Notes under the pieces: generated by a model
The model's input: the letters and a program-made list of their open reading frames with translations, nothing else
Databases searched by the model: none
What the model was told of the DNA's origin: nothing
Shown here: in pieces, positions 1 to 6,677 of the stretch
Numbering within the stretch: the stretch's first letter is position 1
Layout of the letters: the number at the start of each line of letters is the position of its first letter
Source: JAHDBG01 sp963922315
Lineage (GTDB): Bacteria > Pseudomonadota > Gammaproteobacteria > Chromatiales > Chromatiaceae
Direction: 5' to 3'
Length of the DNA stretch: 9,537 nucleotides
Assembly (NCBI GenBank): GCA_963922315.1
Contig: CAWUID010000047.1
Location: 1 to 9,537, forward strand
Position numbers and translations under genes: made by a program

Positions 1-103
1 TATGAAATGGCTGCGACAGGGCCTCATGTACCGTGCAGGTGACGACCATCACTTCAGCACCTTCCAGGGTGCAGGTGACGCGATAGTTGGCGGTGCTGCT
101 CAT
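1..103 (-). CDS. vgrG: VgrG spike protein, N-terminal 34 codons (truncated by window edge)
   Basis: On the minus strand an ATG at 103-101 opens a frame that is still open at position 1. It encodes a 34-residue N-terminus beginning MSSTANYRVTCTLEG and ending HEALSQPFH. The pattern of a short beta-rich start followed by 'HEaLSqPF' is the usual beginning of VgrG (TssI, gp27-like part), the trimeric spike that carries effectors on the T6SS tube. A good Shine-Dalgarno, GGAGA at 113-109, lies 5 bases before the ATG and supports the start. It lies 83 bp beyond the small membrane-protein gene, in the same direction as tssB-tssC-tssE. Only the N-terminus is visible, so any extra C-terminal domain cannot be judged. 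The call rests on a short motif plus strong context. Confidence 0.8.
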   Translation of the reverse strand, partial: MSSTANYRVTCTLEGAEVMVVTCTVHEALSQPFH

Positions 104-186
104 CAATGTCTCCGGAGTGTGTCGTTGGGGTTTTTGTGCGGAGTATTGGGTCGGTGGTGTTGTCAGGCCAGTTTGGACAAACAGGG

Positions 187-660
187 TTAGTCTGGTGGAT
201 TCAGAAGTAATCGTACCTGTGTACTGTTTGGTTGTTGTTCCAGAGCAATCTGCAGGTAGCGAGTATCGGGGCAGTGACCTGCCAGTCTGGTATCGGTATC
301 CCAATAGTAGGGGGCTGCTGCGGCTGGTTGCAGGTCACAACCCAGATGTGTGAAGTACAGGGTATACAGGTTCAGGATGGCATGCGCCGATGACCGGGTC
401 TGATATCGCAGGCTTACCAGTGCTCTTTTTTCTCCGTCGCGTGGGGAGTAGTCGTATTGTGGTTCAGTGATTGGGTTAAGTGCTGGCGCATCTTGTAATA
501 AATCAAGTGGTACAAACCAGTGAGCCCAGCGATACCAGGTATGTTTGTCAAATGGTTCTGGCACATAAAAAAGCAGATAGGCACTCAACATCAGGCTGAG
601 CAGAATACCTGCTGTGATACTCACCAGAACCGTCGTGGTTTTTGCGGAGTGCCTGGGCAT
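187..660 (-). CDS. Small membrane-anchored protein of unknown function between tssE and vgrG
   Basis: This 157-residue protein is not one I recognise as a named family. Residues about 9-32 form one hydrophobic segment (TTTVLVSITAGILLSLML and onward) after a short basic N-terminus (RH, K), which predicts a single inner-membrane anchor with the rest in the periplasm. The soluble part has exactly two cysteines, Cys108 and Cys130, which could form a disulfide there. Aromatic residues cluster just after the anchor (WYRWAHWF, 42-49). The ATG at 660-658 is 8 bp after the tssE stop, with no clear Shine-Dalgarno, so translation may depend on coupling to tssE. The stop is TAA at 189-187. Position between tssE and vgrG suggests a T6SS accessory role, for instance at the membrane or baseplate, but that is inference from context only. 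Confidence 0.75.
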   Translation of the reverse strand: MPRHSAKTTTVLVSITAGILLSLMLSAYLLFYVPEPFDKHTWYRWAHWFVPLDLLQDAPALNPITEPQYDYSPRDGEKRALVSLRYQTRSSAHAILNLYTLYFTHLGCDLQPAAAAPYYWDTDTRLAGHCPDTRYLQIALEQQPNSTQVRLLLNPPD

Positions 661-668
661 GCAACGGG

Positions 669-1103
669 TTATCTGAGGATTTTGTTGTAACGATCTAGGC
701 CGCTCATGACCAGGTCAATTTCCATTTTTTCCTGTGCTGTATCTGCGTTCAGGTAGCCGATGATGCGGAAGGTCAGTTCCATCGGGTAGTCCGGATCCCG
801 TTCACAAGTCACAGTTTCTACACTGACCCGGGGTTCGTAACGTCGGATGGTCTGTTTGATGTCATCCATGATCTTTAAAGTCATGTCTGCGGTGCTGACC
901 GCCGCATCGTTAAAGTCGGTCAGTCCATAGTCCGGTGTGCTGGCGGAAGCACCCTGCCGGGCATTCAGCAGGATGTCCAGCTGGCGCTTGATCATAGCGA
1001 CCTGTTCGGCTGTATCCGGCTGTTTGCGGGTGCGCTGTCGCTCGGCTGGTGGTGGTTCCAGTCGTTCAAAGAAGCTTCCGGCAGCCACAGTCAGGGCCCC
1101 CAT
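669..1103 (-). CDS. tssE: T6SS baseplate subunit TssE (gp25-like)
   Basis: The 144-residue product matches TssE, the T6SS relative of phage T4 gp25. This protein sits in the baseplate wedge and starts sheath polymerisation. Visible signatures are the early 'SFFERLE' segment (10-16), the 'LLNARQG' followed by 'PDYGL' block (45-61), and the conserved 'YEPR' motif (89-92) followed by the beta-rich C-terminus (MELTFRIIGYL). Length is typical. The ATG at 1103-1101 is the only standard in-frame start after the tssC stop. It has no evident Shine-Dalgarno, and the 54 bp back to the tssC stop are all sense codons in the same frame, so coupling to tssC translation is likely. It follows tssB and tssC in the same direction, as in many T6SS clusters. 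Confidence 0.93.
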   Translation of the reverse strand: MGALTVAAGSFFERLEPPPAERQRTRKQPDTAEQVAMIKRQLDILLNARQGASASTPDYGLTDFNDAAVSTADMTLKIMDDIKQTIRRYEPRVSVETVTCERDPDYPMELTFRIIGYLNADTAQEKMEIDLVMSGLDRYNKILR

Positions 1104-1157
1104 ATTGAGGTATGGGAGCCAGTCTGTGTCTGCCAGGTGTGGTTCTGGCGGTTCACG

Positions 1158-2636
1158 TTATTCCTGATCCAGTCTTCCGACCAGAGATAACGTAAAGTTG
1201 GCACCCATGTATTTGAAGTGGGGGCGCACGGCCAGTGAGACCTGGTACCAGCCTGGATCGCCCTCAACATCCGCAACTTCTATTTTGGCGGCGCGTAGTG
1301 GTCGTCGGCTGCGGACTTCTGCCGGTGGGTTTTCCTGATCAGCAACATATTGTTTGATCCAGGTGTTCAGCTCCCGTTCCAGATCCTGGCGTTCTTTCCA
1401 GCTACCGATCTGTTCGCGTTGCAGTACTTTAATATAATGGGCCAGGCGGTTGATGATGAACATGTAGGGTAGTTGGGTACCCAGTTTGTAGTTGGTCTGG
1501 GCATCCTGTCCTTCCCGGGTTTTCGGGAAGACCTTCGGGAGTTGGACTGAGTTGGCTGAGAAGAAGGCGGCATTATCGCTGTCTTTGCGCATCGTCAGCG
1601 GGATGAAGCCTTCTTCTGCCAGTTCGTATTCTTTGCGATCGGTAATCAGGATTTCGGTCGGGATTTTTGCCTGTAGCTGTCCCATTGACTCGAACAGGTG
1701 TACCGGCAGGCCACGGACTTCACCCCCGCTCAGTGGCCCGATGATGTTCGGACACCAGCGGTATTTCGCAAAGCTGTCGGTGATACGGCTCGCCATCAGG
1801 AAGGCGGTGTTGCCCCAGAGGTAATGTTCGTGGTCATCGGTGACCTGTTCGGTGTAGTTGAACATTCTGATCGGGTTTTCTTCCGGGTCGTACGGGGTGC
1901 GCAACAGGAAGCGCGGCAGGGTCAGCCCCAGGTAGCGGGCATCTTCATTTTCGCGCAGGCCGCGCCAACTGGTAAAGCGTGGTCCTTCAAAGATGTCTTT
2001 CACGTCGTTCAGATTCGGTAGTTCCGGATAGCTGTCGACACTGAAGAATTCGTGTCCGGCTGCTGCGATAAAGGGGGCATGCGCCATGGCGCCGACGGCA
2101 GCCACTTTGCTCAGCAGTTCTATATCTTTGCCTTTCGGGGTAAAGGTGTAGTTGCCAACGATGGCGCCGACCGGTTCGCCACCAAATTGTCCGTAGCCGG
2201 ATGAGTACACCAGTTTATACAGGCCACTCTGGACTATTTCGGGAGCAGATTCAAAATCGTCCTGCAGCTCGGCCTGGCTGACATGCACCATGTCCAGTTT
2301 GATGTTTTCGCGGAAGTCGGTTTTGTCTACCAGGTGTTTCAGGCCACGCCAGGCAGATTCCAGTTGTTGCAGTTGTTCGGTATGCAGGATCGCATCTATC
2401 TGGGCACCGAGTTTTTTGTCAATTTCGGCGATCATGCCGTCGACCCGGCGTTTGTTGACTGGCTGTTCTTTGTCGTCACTCTTCAGCATTTCTGAGATGA
2501 ATTCAGCAACGCCTTTCTGGGCGATCTGATATTCCTCATTTTTCGGTTCCATCCGGGTCTGGCTCATGATCTGTTCCAGCAGGCCCGCACTGTCCGGTGC
2601 TGTTTCCGGGGTCGCTTGTTGTTGTGTTTCGCTCAT
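1158..2636 (-). CDS. tssC: T6SS contractile sheath large subunit TssC (VipB)
   Basis: The 492-residue product is the large sheath subunit, which assembles with TssB into the contractile tube around Hcp and is disassembled by ClpV. Length is typical. Landmarks include an N-terminal helical region, 'QLESAWRGLKHLV' (91-103), 'PRFLLRTPY' (241-249), 'RLAHYIKVLQRE' (397-408) and the C-terminal 'RPHFKYMGANFTLSLVGRL' (471-489), all recognisable family blocks. The ATG at 2636-2634 has a clear Shine-Dalgarno, AAGGA at 2647-2643, 6 bases upstream. It lies 43 bp after the tssB stop and ends TAA at 1160-1158. I see no truncation or frameshift. It acts in the cytoplasm. Confidence 0.98.
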   Translation of the reverse strand: MSETQQQATPETAPDSAGLLEQIMSQTRMEPKNEEYQIAQKGVAEFISEMLKSDDKEQPVNKRRVDGMIAEIDKKLGAQIDAILHTEQLQQLESAWRGLKHLVDKTDFRENIKLDMVHVSQAELQDDFESAPEIVQSGLYKLVYSSGYGQFGGEPVGAIVGNYTFTPKGKDIELLSKVAAVGAMAHAPFIAAAGHEFFSVDSYPELPNLNDVKDIFEGPRFTSWRGLRENEDARYLGLTLPRFLLRTPYDPEENPIRMFNYTEQVTDDHEHYLWGNTAFLMASRITDSFAKYRWCPNIIGPLSGGEVRGLPVHLFESMGQLQAKIPTEILITDRKEYELAEEGFIPLTMRKDSDNAAFFSANSVQLPKVFPKTREGQDAQTNYKLGTQLPYMFIINRLAHYIKVLQREQIGSWKERQDLERELNTWIKQYVADQENPPAEVRSRRPLRAAKIEVADVEGDPGWYQVSLAVRPHFKYMGANFTLSLVGRLDQE

Positions 2637-2679
2637 GTTATTTCCTTATCAGATGTCGAGGTGCTTTTCTAAGAGGTAT

Positions 2680-3195
2680 TCAGGCAGCATCATCCGGTTT
2701 CTGGTTCAGTACCAGTCCGATTTCGTCAGCCAGTTTGCTGCGGGCTGTGTCATCACCAAGCAGGTTCTGCAGTTGTTTGCGAAATTCCGGCACATTGCCC
2801 AGCGGGCCTTTCAGTGCGACCAGAGCCTCACGCAGCTCCAGCAGTTTTTTCAGCTCCGGTACCTGCTGGGCGATGTTATCCGGTGAGAAGTCGTTCAGCG
2901 AGGCAAAGCTCAGGTTGGTGCTGATTTCAGCGTCTTCTTCTGCCTCTTCTGACAGGTGGTCTTTCACCTTCATTTTCAGCTCCAGCCCCGCTTCCTGCAT
3001 CACAGAATTGAAGTTTGTTTTGTTGACGCTGACCACTTCGCGGTCTTCCAGCATGGTATCTTCGCCATGCCCTTTGAAGTCGCCGACCACCATCATGCGT
3101 AATGGCAGCTCAATTTCTGCCTGCTGATCGCCGGTGGCCGGTATGTATTTGATATTGATACGCTCTTTCGGCGCGACACTGCCTTCGTTTGCCAT
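2680..3195 (-). CDS. tssB: T6SS contractile sheath small subunit TssB (VipA)
   Basis: The product is the small sheath subunit that pairs with TssC. The N-terminus 'MANEGSVAPKERINIKY' is nearly the standard opening of VipA-type TssB proteins. It is followed by 'ELPLRMMVVGDFKG' (29-42), 'NFNSVMQEAG' (61-70) and the helical C-terminus (VPELKKLLELREALVALKG, 112-130). I chose the ATG at 3195-3193, giving 171 residues, because GAGGA at 3208-3204 is a strong Shine-Dalgarno 8 bases upstream. The alternative ATG at 3210-3208 would add five residues, but it has no Shine-Dalgarno and overlaps this site. The stop is TGA at 2682-2680. The gene is preceded by a leader of about 137 bp with promoter-like and inverted-repeat features, so transcription may begin here as well as upstream. 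Confidence 0.97.
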   Translation of the reverse strand: MANEGSVAPKERINIKYIPATGDQQAEIELPLRMMVVGDFKGHGEDTMLEDREVVSVNKTNFNSVMQEAGLELKMKVKDHLSEEAEEDAEISTNLSFASLNDFSPDNIAQQVPELKKLLELREALVALKGPLGNVPEFRKQLQNLLGDDTARSKLADEIGLVLNQKPDDAA

Positions 3196-3203
3196 AAGGG
3201 CAT

Positions 3204-3208
3204 TCCTC
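3204..3208 (-). promoter_or_regulatory. Shine-Dalgarno that decides the tssB start
   Basis: The minus strand reads GAGGA here, followed by ATGCCCTT and then the tssB ATG. It overlaps the in-frame upstream ATG at 3210-3208, which therefore is unlikely to be the start. Confidence 0.75.
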
Positions 3209-3242
3209 ATTTAATGATAAAGTAGTAGGGTGGGGCTTATCT

Positions 3243-3266
3243 GGCACAAGGGTAAATTATTGTGCC
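3243..3266. repeat. Perfect 7-bp inverted repeat in the tssB leader
   Basis: GGCACAA (3243-3249) and TTGTGCC (3260-3266) are perfect inverted arms around a 10-base AT-rich loop. On the minus strand it lies about 50-70 bases before the tssB start, so it would be transcribed into the leader RNA if the promoter at 3299-3307 is used. It could be a protein-binding site or an RNA hairpin. It is not followed by a U-run in the minus direction, so it is not an obvious terminator for the operon. Confidence 0.45.
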
Positions 3267-3298
3267 TGTTCAGGTTTTTTTTGCGCGAATGTTCCCCG

Positions 3299-3307
3299 AT
3301 TGTAGCA
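3299..3307 (-). promoter_or_regulatory. Possible extended -10 promoter for tssBCE
   Basis: The minus strand reads TGCTACAAT, a match to the extended -10 pattern TGnTATAAT with one mismatch in the hexamer. No good -35 box lies at 16-18 bases upstream. It sits just after the HEAT-like gene and would give a leader of about 95 bases before tssB. The prediction rests on this single element. Confidence 0.35.
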
Positions 3308-3332
3308 GATAAAGTCGAGCAGGTGTGTGGGG

Positions 3333-4544
3333 TTATTTTTGCTGGCACCAAGGCGGCCAGCCACAATCCAGATAGGGGTGCTGGTGATTCAAGTGCAGAT
3401 ACAGAGCGGCCAGATGCCGTTGTGACTGGTTGCCATGTTGCAGGATGTGCTGCAGAGCCGCAGTATCTGTGATCGGGGCACCGGCCAGCCAGGCCTGATC
3501 GGTTGCAAAGTCGGCTTGGTGTTGTTGCCACCAGGCCTGAATTGCGGTGGGATCCGGCACCGGCAGGTCATCTTCCCAGTCCGACATGGATTCAGCTTCT
3601 GGGGTGTCGCTGGTGGTCGCATCCAGCTCCGCTTCTTCCAGATCAACTCCGGTGATCAGGCTGAAAGCGGCGCCTGCGGCACGACATAGATGCGGATCAG
3701 CGAGTGCTGCCCGCAGATGTGGCAGATAAGCCGGATGCCCGGCGATGCCGACGGCATGCACAAAGATATGCGGTGGCAGTGTCGTATCGGCGCGTAGCTT
3801 ATCCAGCCAATTTTCACGCTGTGTCAGATCTCTGGCCCGGGCAAAGATCAGGGTCAGTACCTCGGGCAGATGTACATTGTCCCGCAGAGCAAACGGCGTC
3901 AGAGCCTGTTGTGCGTCCGCATCACCGAGCAGGATGCCGCTGCGTGCAGCGGCAAACGCAATATCCGGGTCAGCGTCTGTATAGTGATCCCGGATCAGGC
4001 CGAGCTGATCCGCTTGTTGTCGTTCTCCCAGATAACGCAAGAGCTGGCAACGCACCAGCGGTGCCGGGTCATCGCAATAGTCTTGCAGGATGCGGTCATG
4101 CAGGGGTTGTGCCTGACTAACAGCTATTGCGATGGCACTTTGCCGTGCTACCGGTGAAGTGTGCTGATGCAGGGTTAATAACCAGAGCGTCAGGTCTTCT
4201 GAGGGATGCCATAAACAGGCGTCAACCAGTTCGCGACGATGGGTTTCTTCATCGGTATTGAGTAGATCCAGCGCTTGTGCAAACAGGTCGGGTTGCTGAT
4301 AACGGATGCCGAGGGTGGCCAGCACAAAGGGCGTGCCCCAGTCATCCGGTGTCAGCCAGTCAGCGACGGGCGCACCAGCCTGCCAGGCCAGACCCAATGC
4401 ATCCAGGTGAGCCTCCAGCTGTGCTGCCTGGTGGGTGAAATCGGCCAGGTCGTAGCGTGGGTTGCGTTTCGCACGGTCGTACAAAAACCAGTGGAATGGG
4501 GCGTCTTTGCTCAGTTGTTCGATCAGACTGGTGGCGTAGGTCAT
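3333..4544 (-). CDS. T6SS-associated HEAT-repeat-like protein (TIGR02270 type)
   Basis: This 403-residue protein resembles the TIGR02270 family of conserved proteins found near T6SS genes; its molecular role is not established as far as I know. Residues about 100-300 are runs of paired helices of HEAT type (for example 'DDPAPLVRCQLLRYLGE', 158-174, and 'DADPDIAFAAARSGILLGD', 190-208), suggesting a curved helical scaffold for protein binding. An acidic segment (302-332, EEAELD to DPT) separates it from a conserved C-terminal part with 'AIQAWWQQHQADF' (334-346) and 'LAGAPITD' (353-360). There is no signal peptide, so it is probably cytoplasmic. Its ATG (4544-4542) overlaps the stop of the thiolase-like gene in an ATGA, so the two are translationally coupled. 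It ends TAA at 3335-3333. A role with the DUF2169/thiolase-like pair in effector handling is inference. Confidence 0.82.
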   Translation of the reverse strand: MTYATSLIEQLSKDAPFHWFLYDRAKRNPRYDLADFTHQAAQLEAHLDALGLAWQAGAPVADWLTPDDWGTPFVLATLGIRYQQPDLFAQALDLLNTDEETHRRELVDACLWHPSEDLTLWLLTLHQHTSPVARQSAIAIAVSQAQPLHDRILQDYCDDPAPLVRCQLLRYLGERQQADQLGLIRDHYTDADPDIAFAAARSGILLGDADAQQALTPFALRDNVHLPEVLTLIFARARDLTQRENWLDKLRADTTLPPHIFVHAVGIAGHPAYLPHLRAALADPHLCRAAGAAFSLITGVDLEEAELDATTSDTPEAESMSDWEDDLPVPDPTAIQAWWQQHQADFATDQAWLAGAPITDTAALQHILQHGNQSQRHLAALYLHLNHQHPYLDCGWPPWCQQK

Positions 4545-5554
4545 GGCTGTGTCCGTTCCAGCACAAAAGCAGCCCTTTGTGCATCGTCGTTGCTGAGTTG
4601 CGCCAGGGCGCGTGGCCCGGGTGCGTAGCCCTTCACAAACGCATAGTGCGCCATCACCACAATCGCCCCGCCGACAGCGGCACCGACTTCACCGATATGG
4701 TCCGCCGGGTGCCATAAAGGATGCTCGGGCTTCGGGTCGTGCAGGGTGCGGCCCTGGGCGATGCTCAGTTCGCGAAAGAAGTAGGCCTCGCCGGAGGCAC
4801 TGCTGAGCCGGAAATCGGTGGCGTCGCTGGTGATGCCGCTGGCGGTCTCTGCGGCGCGGATGGCGGCGGTCAGGCCGTCTCCGGTGACTGGCTGCTGGCC
4901 GCTGATCGGGTGCGGTTCGGTGCCGAATCCGGCACCGCAAATCGCGCTGGTAGGGGTGTCGGGTGCCTGAGTGGTCAGCAGGATTGCAGTGGCGGCCTCG
5001 CCGGGGATGAAGGCATCCGGGTTGTCCGGCCCGAGCAGGCGACCGAGGCCGTGGTAATAGTTCAGGTGTTGCGGGTACAGGCAGGAGCTGATGCCGACGA
5101 TCAGGGCGTAGGCGTGGCGGGCGTGATCGGCCTGCGCTGCCTGGATGGCGCGCGCAAAGCTGATACGTCCGTGTGGTACGTGTCCGGCATGGTTATAGTC
5201 AATGGCATAGCTGAGGTTTTGTTGATCCAGTTGCTTGTGCAGCAGTTGGGGCAGGTTCGGGCAGGGGTCGCGCAACCGGTCAGTGGTTTCGGTGCCCATG
5301 TACAGGGCGGTCTGGTGGCCGTCGGGCAGGCCTTGCAGGGCTTCGCGGATCACTTGGCAGGTCATGTCGGCCAGTCGGGCACTGCCGCGTTGCTGGCCAG
5401 GCAGGGGTGCCTGGGCAACGATTCGATCCTGATGTTCGCTCAGCCGTTCGGCTCCACTGTAGCCGCAGCGCATCGCGGCGGCGTTGAAAGGCGCACCTAT
5501 CGCCAGCGCGGAGATCATGCCGAGTCCGGCGACGTACAAGCGGGGTTCAGGCAT
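4541..5554 (-). CDS. Thiolase-fold, beta-ketoacyl-synthase-like T6SS accessory protein, probably not catalytic
   Basis: The product keeps landmarks of the beta-ketoacyl synthase/thiolase fold: 'YVAGLGMISALAIG' at the start (7-20), 'ALIVGISSCL' (150-159), 'AFIPGEAATAILL' (181-193) and a glycine-rich C-terminal block 'DHIGEVGAAVGGA' (285-297). The three catalytic residues seem missing. The nucleophile region reads HGRISFARAI (128-137) without cysteine, the usual HGT region reads RLSSASGEA (249-257), and the usual K-x-x-x-GH region has GE (288-289). Such proteins occur beside DUF2169 and PAAR effectors and are thought to be structural helpers. I chose the ATG at 5554-5552 (337 residues, 8-bp overlap with the DUF2169 gene). 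A TTG at 5578-5576 would add eight residues without a better ribosome site. The Shine-Dalgarno is weak, consistent with coupling. Confidence 0.82.
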   Translation of the reverse strand: MPEPRLYVAGLGMISALAIGAPFNAAAMRCGYSGAERLSEHQDRIVAQAPLPGQQRGSARLADMTCQVIREALQGLPDGHQTALYMGTETTDRLRDPCPNLPQLLHKQLDQQNLSYAIDYNHAGHVPHGRISFARAIQAAQADHARHAYALIVGISSCLYPQHLNYYHGLGRLLGPDNPDAFIPGEAATAILLTTQAPDTPTSAICGAGFGTEPHPISGQQPVTGDGLTAAIRAAETASGITSDATDFRLSSASGEAYFFRELSIAQGRTLHDPKPEHPLWHPADHIGEVGAAVGGAIVVMAHYAFVKGYAPGPRALAQLSNDDAQRAAFVLERTQP

Positions 5555-6611
5555 CGGTTTGCTGCTTGGCGATGACAAAAGGGATGGTGACCGGCGGGTG
5601 TCCGATCCGGATGTCGCCGATTTCGTGGATGGTATGGATGAACGGGTGGTGCGCCCGGGCGACCAGGGTCAACTGGCGCGCTTCCGCATCAATGGTGATG
5701 GTATCCACCACGGGCTGTAGCGTGACCCGCTGACCTCGCTGGGTTTGCAGGCTGATTGGCACGCGGAACCGGGGCAGGACGAAGGATAGCTCGCCTTCTG
5801 GTGTGAGGTGGGTCAGGGTGATGATTTCGCCGCCCTCAGGGTAGGGGATTTGCTGGTCGGGCAGGGCCGACTGGTAGTACTGGGTGTCAAAATCGGCGGG
5901 CAGAAAGGGTTTGGTGTGACGGATCCAATCGTCATCATAGGTGCCGCCATAGGTACTGCGCGGTTGCCAGTTGCGTGCAATCGGGCCGAAGCCTTGCGGC
6001 AGGTAGCGGGCTCCCGGATCGTTGATCGGCTGATCCAGTGCCTCGGTCCGGGCGATCGGGCTGCCGTGCAGGTATTTGCGTTTCGGTTTGCGCCAGTAGC
6101 CGATGCCGACCAGGTTGTACAGGAAGGCGTCCACCCGGTCGGGTTCGGGATAGGCGACTGTGTCAGTGCCGCCGTAGGCGATTTCCCAACTGAGCGGCTG
6201 CCGGGTGAAGGGCTGCGGCTTGCTGGCGGTGGTCATGATGCCGCGCTCCCAGAGGCGTGGGCCGACCACGCGAAAGGTCTTGCGCCAGTTGCCGATCTGT
6301 ACCGCGACCGGCACCTGCGTGGCCGGTCTGCCGTGCGGGGTATAGGCCACCGGAGTGGGCAGCAGCACATCGCATTGCGGTTTATAGGGCGCAAAGTCAT
6401 TGTCGTACAGCGGGCTGCTGTCGCCGGGTTCGCCGCTGTAGCCATCGGTATCGTGCAGCGGCTGCTGTTCTTCCGCCAGCGGCAGTTCCGGGTCATCCAG
6501 GCTGGTGATGCGGTAGGTCGCCTTGACGGCGACTACCACGCAATACTGGCCTGTCGTCAGGATGCCGGTGGCATATCCGGCCTGGTAACGGGTGTGGTTA
6601 TGTAGTTGCAT
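5547..6611 (-). CDS. DUF2169 protein, probable T6SS effector-loading adaptor
   Basis: The product matches the DUF2169 family over its whole length, 354 residues. Visible blocks are 'CVVVAVKATYRI' (24-35), 'YDNDFAPYKPQCDVLLP' (69-85), 'GPRLWERG' (117-124), 'SWEIAYGGTD' (141-150), 'GFGPIARNWQPR' (207-218), 'DDDWIRHTKPFLPADFD' (226-242) and 'LTPEGELSFVLPR' (269-281). DUF2169 proteins are regularly encoded with PAAR-domain effectors and are believed to help place them on VgrG; that role is from family context. The ATG at 6611-6609 has AGGTG at 6621-6617, five bases upstream. A GTG at 6644-6642 would add 11 residues with no family support. The gene starts 66 bp after the candidate immunity gene and overlaps the next gene by 8 bp. 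Confidence 0.9.
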   Translation of the reverse strand: MQLHNHTRYQAGYATGILTTGQYCVVVAVKATYRITSLDDPELPLAEEQQPLHDTDGYSGEPGDSSPLYDNDFAPYKPQCDVLLPTPVAYTPHGRPATQVPVAVQIGNWRKTFRVVGPRLWERGIMTTASKPQPFTRQPLSWEIAYGGTDTVAYPEPDRVDAFLYNLVGIGYWRKPKRKYLHGSPIARTEALDQPINDPGARYLPQGFGPIARNWQPRSTYGGTYDDDWIRHTKPFLPADFDTQYYQSALPDQQIPYPEGGEIITLTHLTPEGELSFVLPRFRVPISLQTQRGQRVTLQPVVDTITIDAEARQLTLVARAHHPFIHTIHEIGDIRIGHPPVTIPFVIAKQQTDA

Positions 6612-6677
6612 CCGGGCACCTGTGGAAACGGCTGCGCTGTGCACCGTATGGCAGGCATTCGCCGAGTGGTGATGCCG

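Noticed and set aside
104..186. Promoter or terminator between the small membrane-protein gene and vgrG
   Set aside because: There are isolated box-like words (CTGACA, CAATAC) but the spacing is too short, and only a weak 5-bp palindrome around GTTTG/CAAAC with a 2-base loop.
2..353. Two short plus-strand open frames at the left edge
   Set aside because: They lie antisense to the vgrG start and the small membrane-protein gene, have no ribosome sites worth noting, and show no motif.
3243..3282. Inverted repeat plus eight T's read as a rho-independent terminator on the plus strand
   Set aside because: The T-run is separated from the repeat by eight bases and no plus-strand gene leads into it. 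In the minus direction the U-run is missing.
3196..3332. Sigma-54 (-24/-12) promoter before tssB, known for some T6SS loci
   Set aside because: TGGCAC occurs (for example 3242-3247 on the plus strand) but the required TTGC at the correct spacing is absent on either strand.
4721..5575. A 284-codon plus-strand open frame opposite the thiolase-like gene
   Set aside because: It is glycine/alanine/valine-rich with no recognisable motif, and lies fully antisense to a gene with clear family blocks. It is a composition-driven shadow.
5808..6605. A 265-codon plus-strand open frame opposite the DUF2169 gene
   Set aside because: The opposite strand matches DUF2169 from end to end. This frame shows no family features and is long only because the region is GC-rich.
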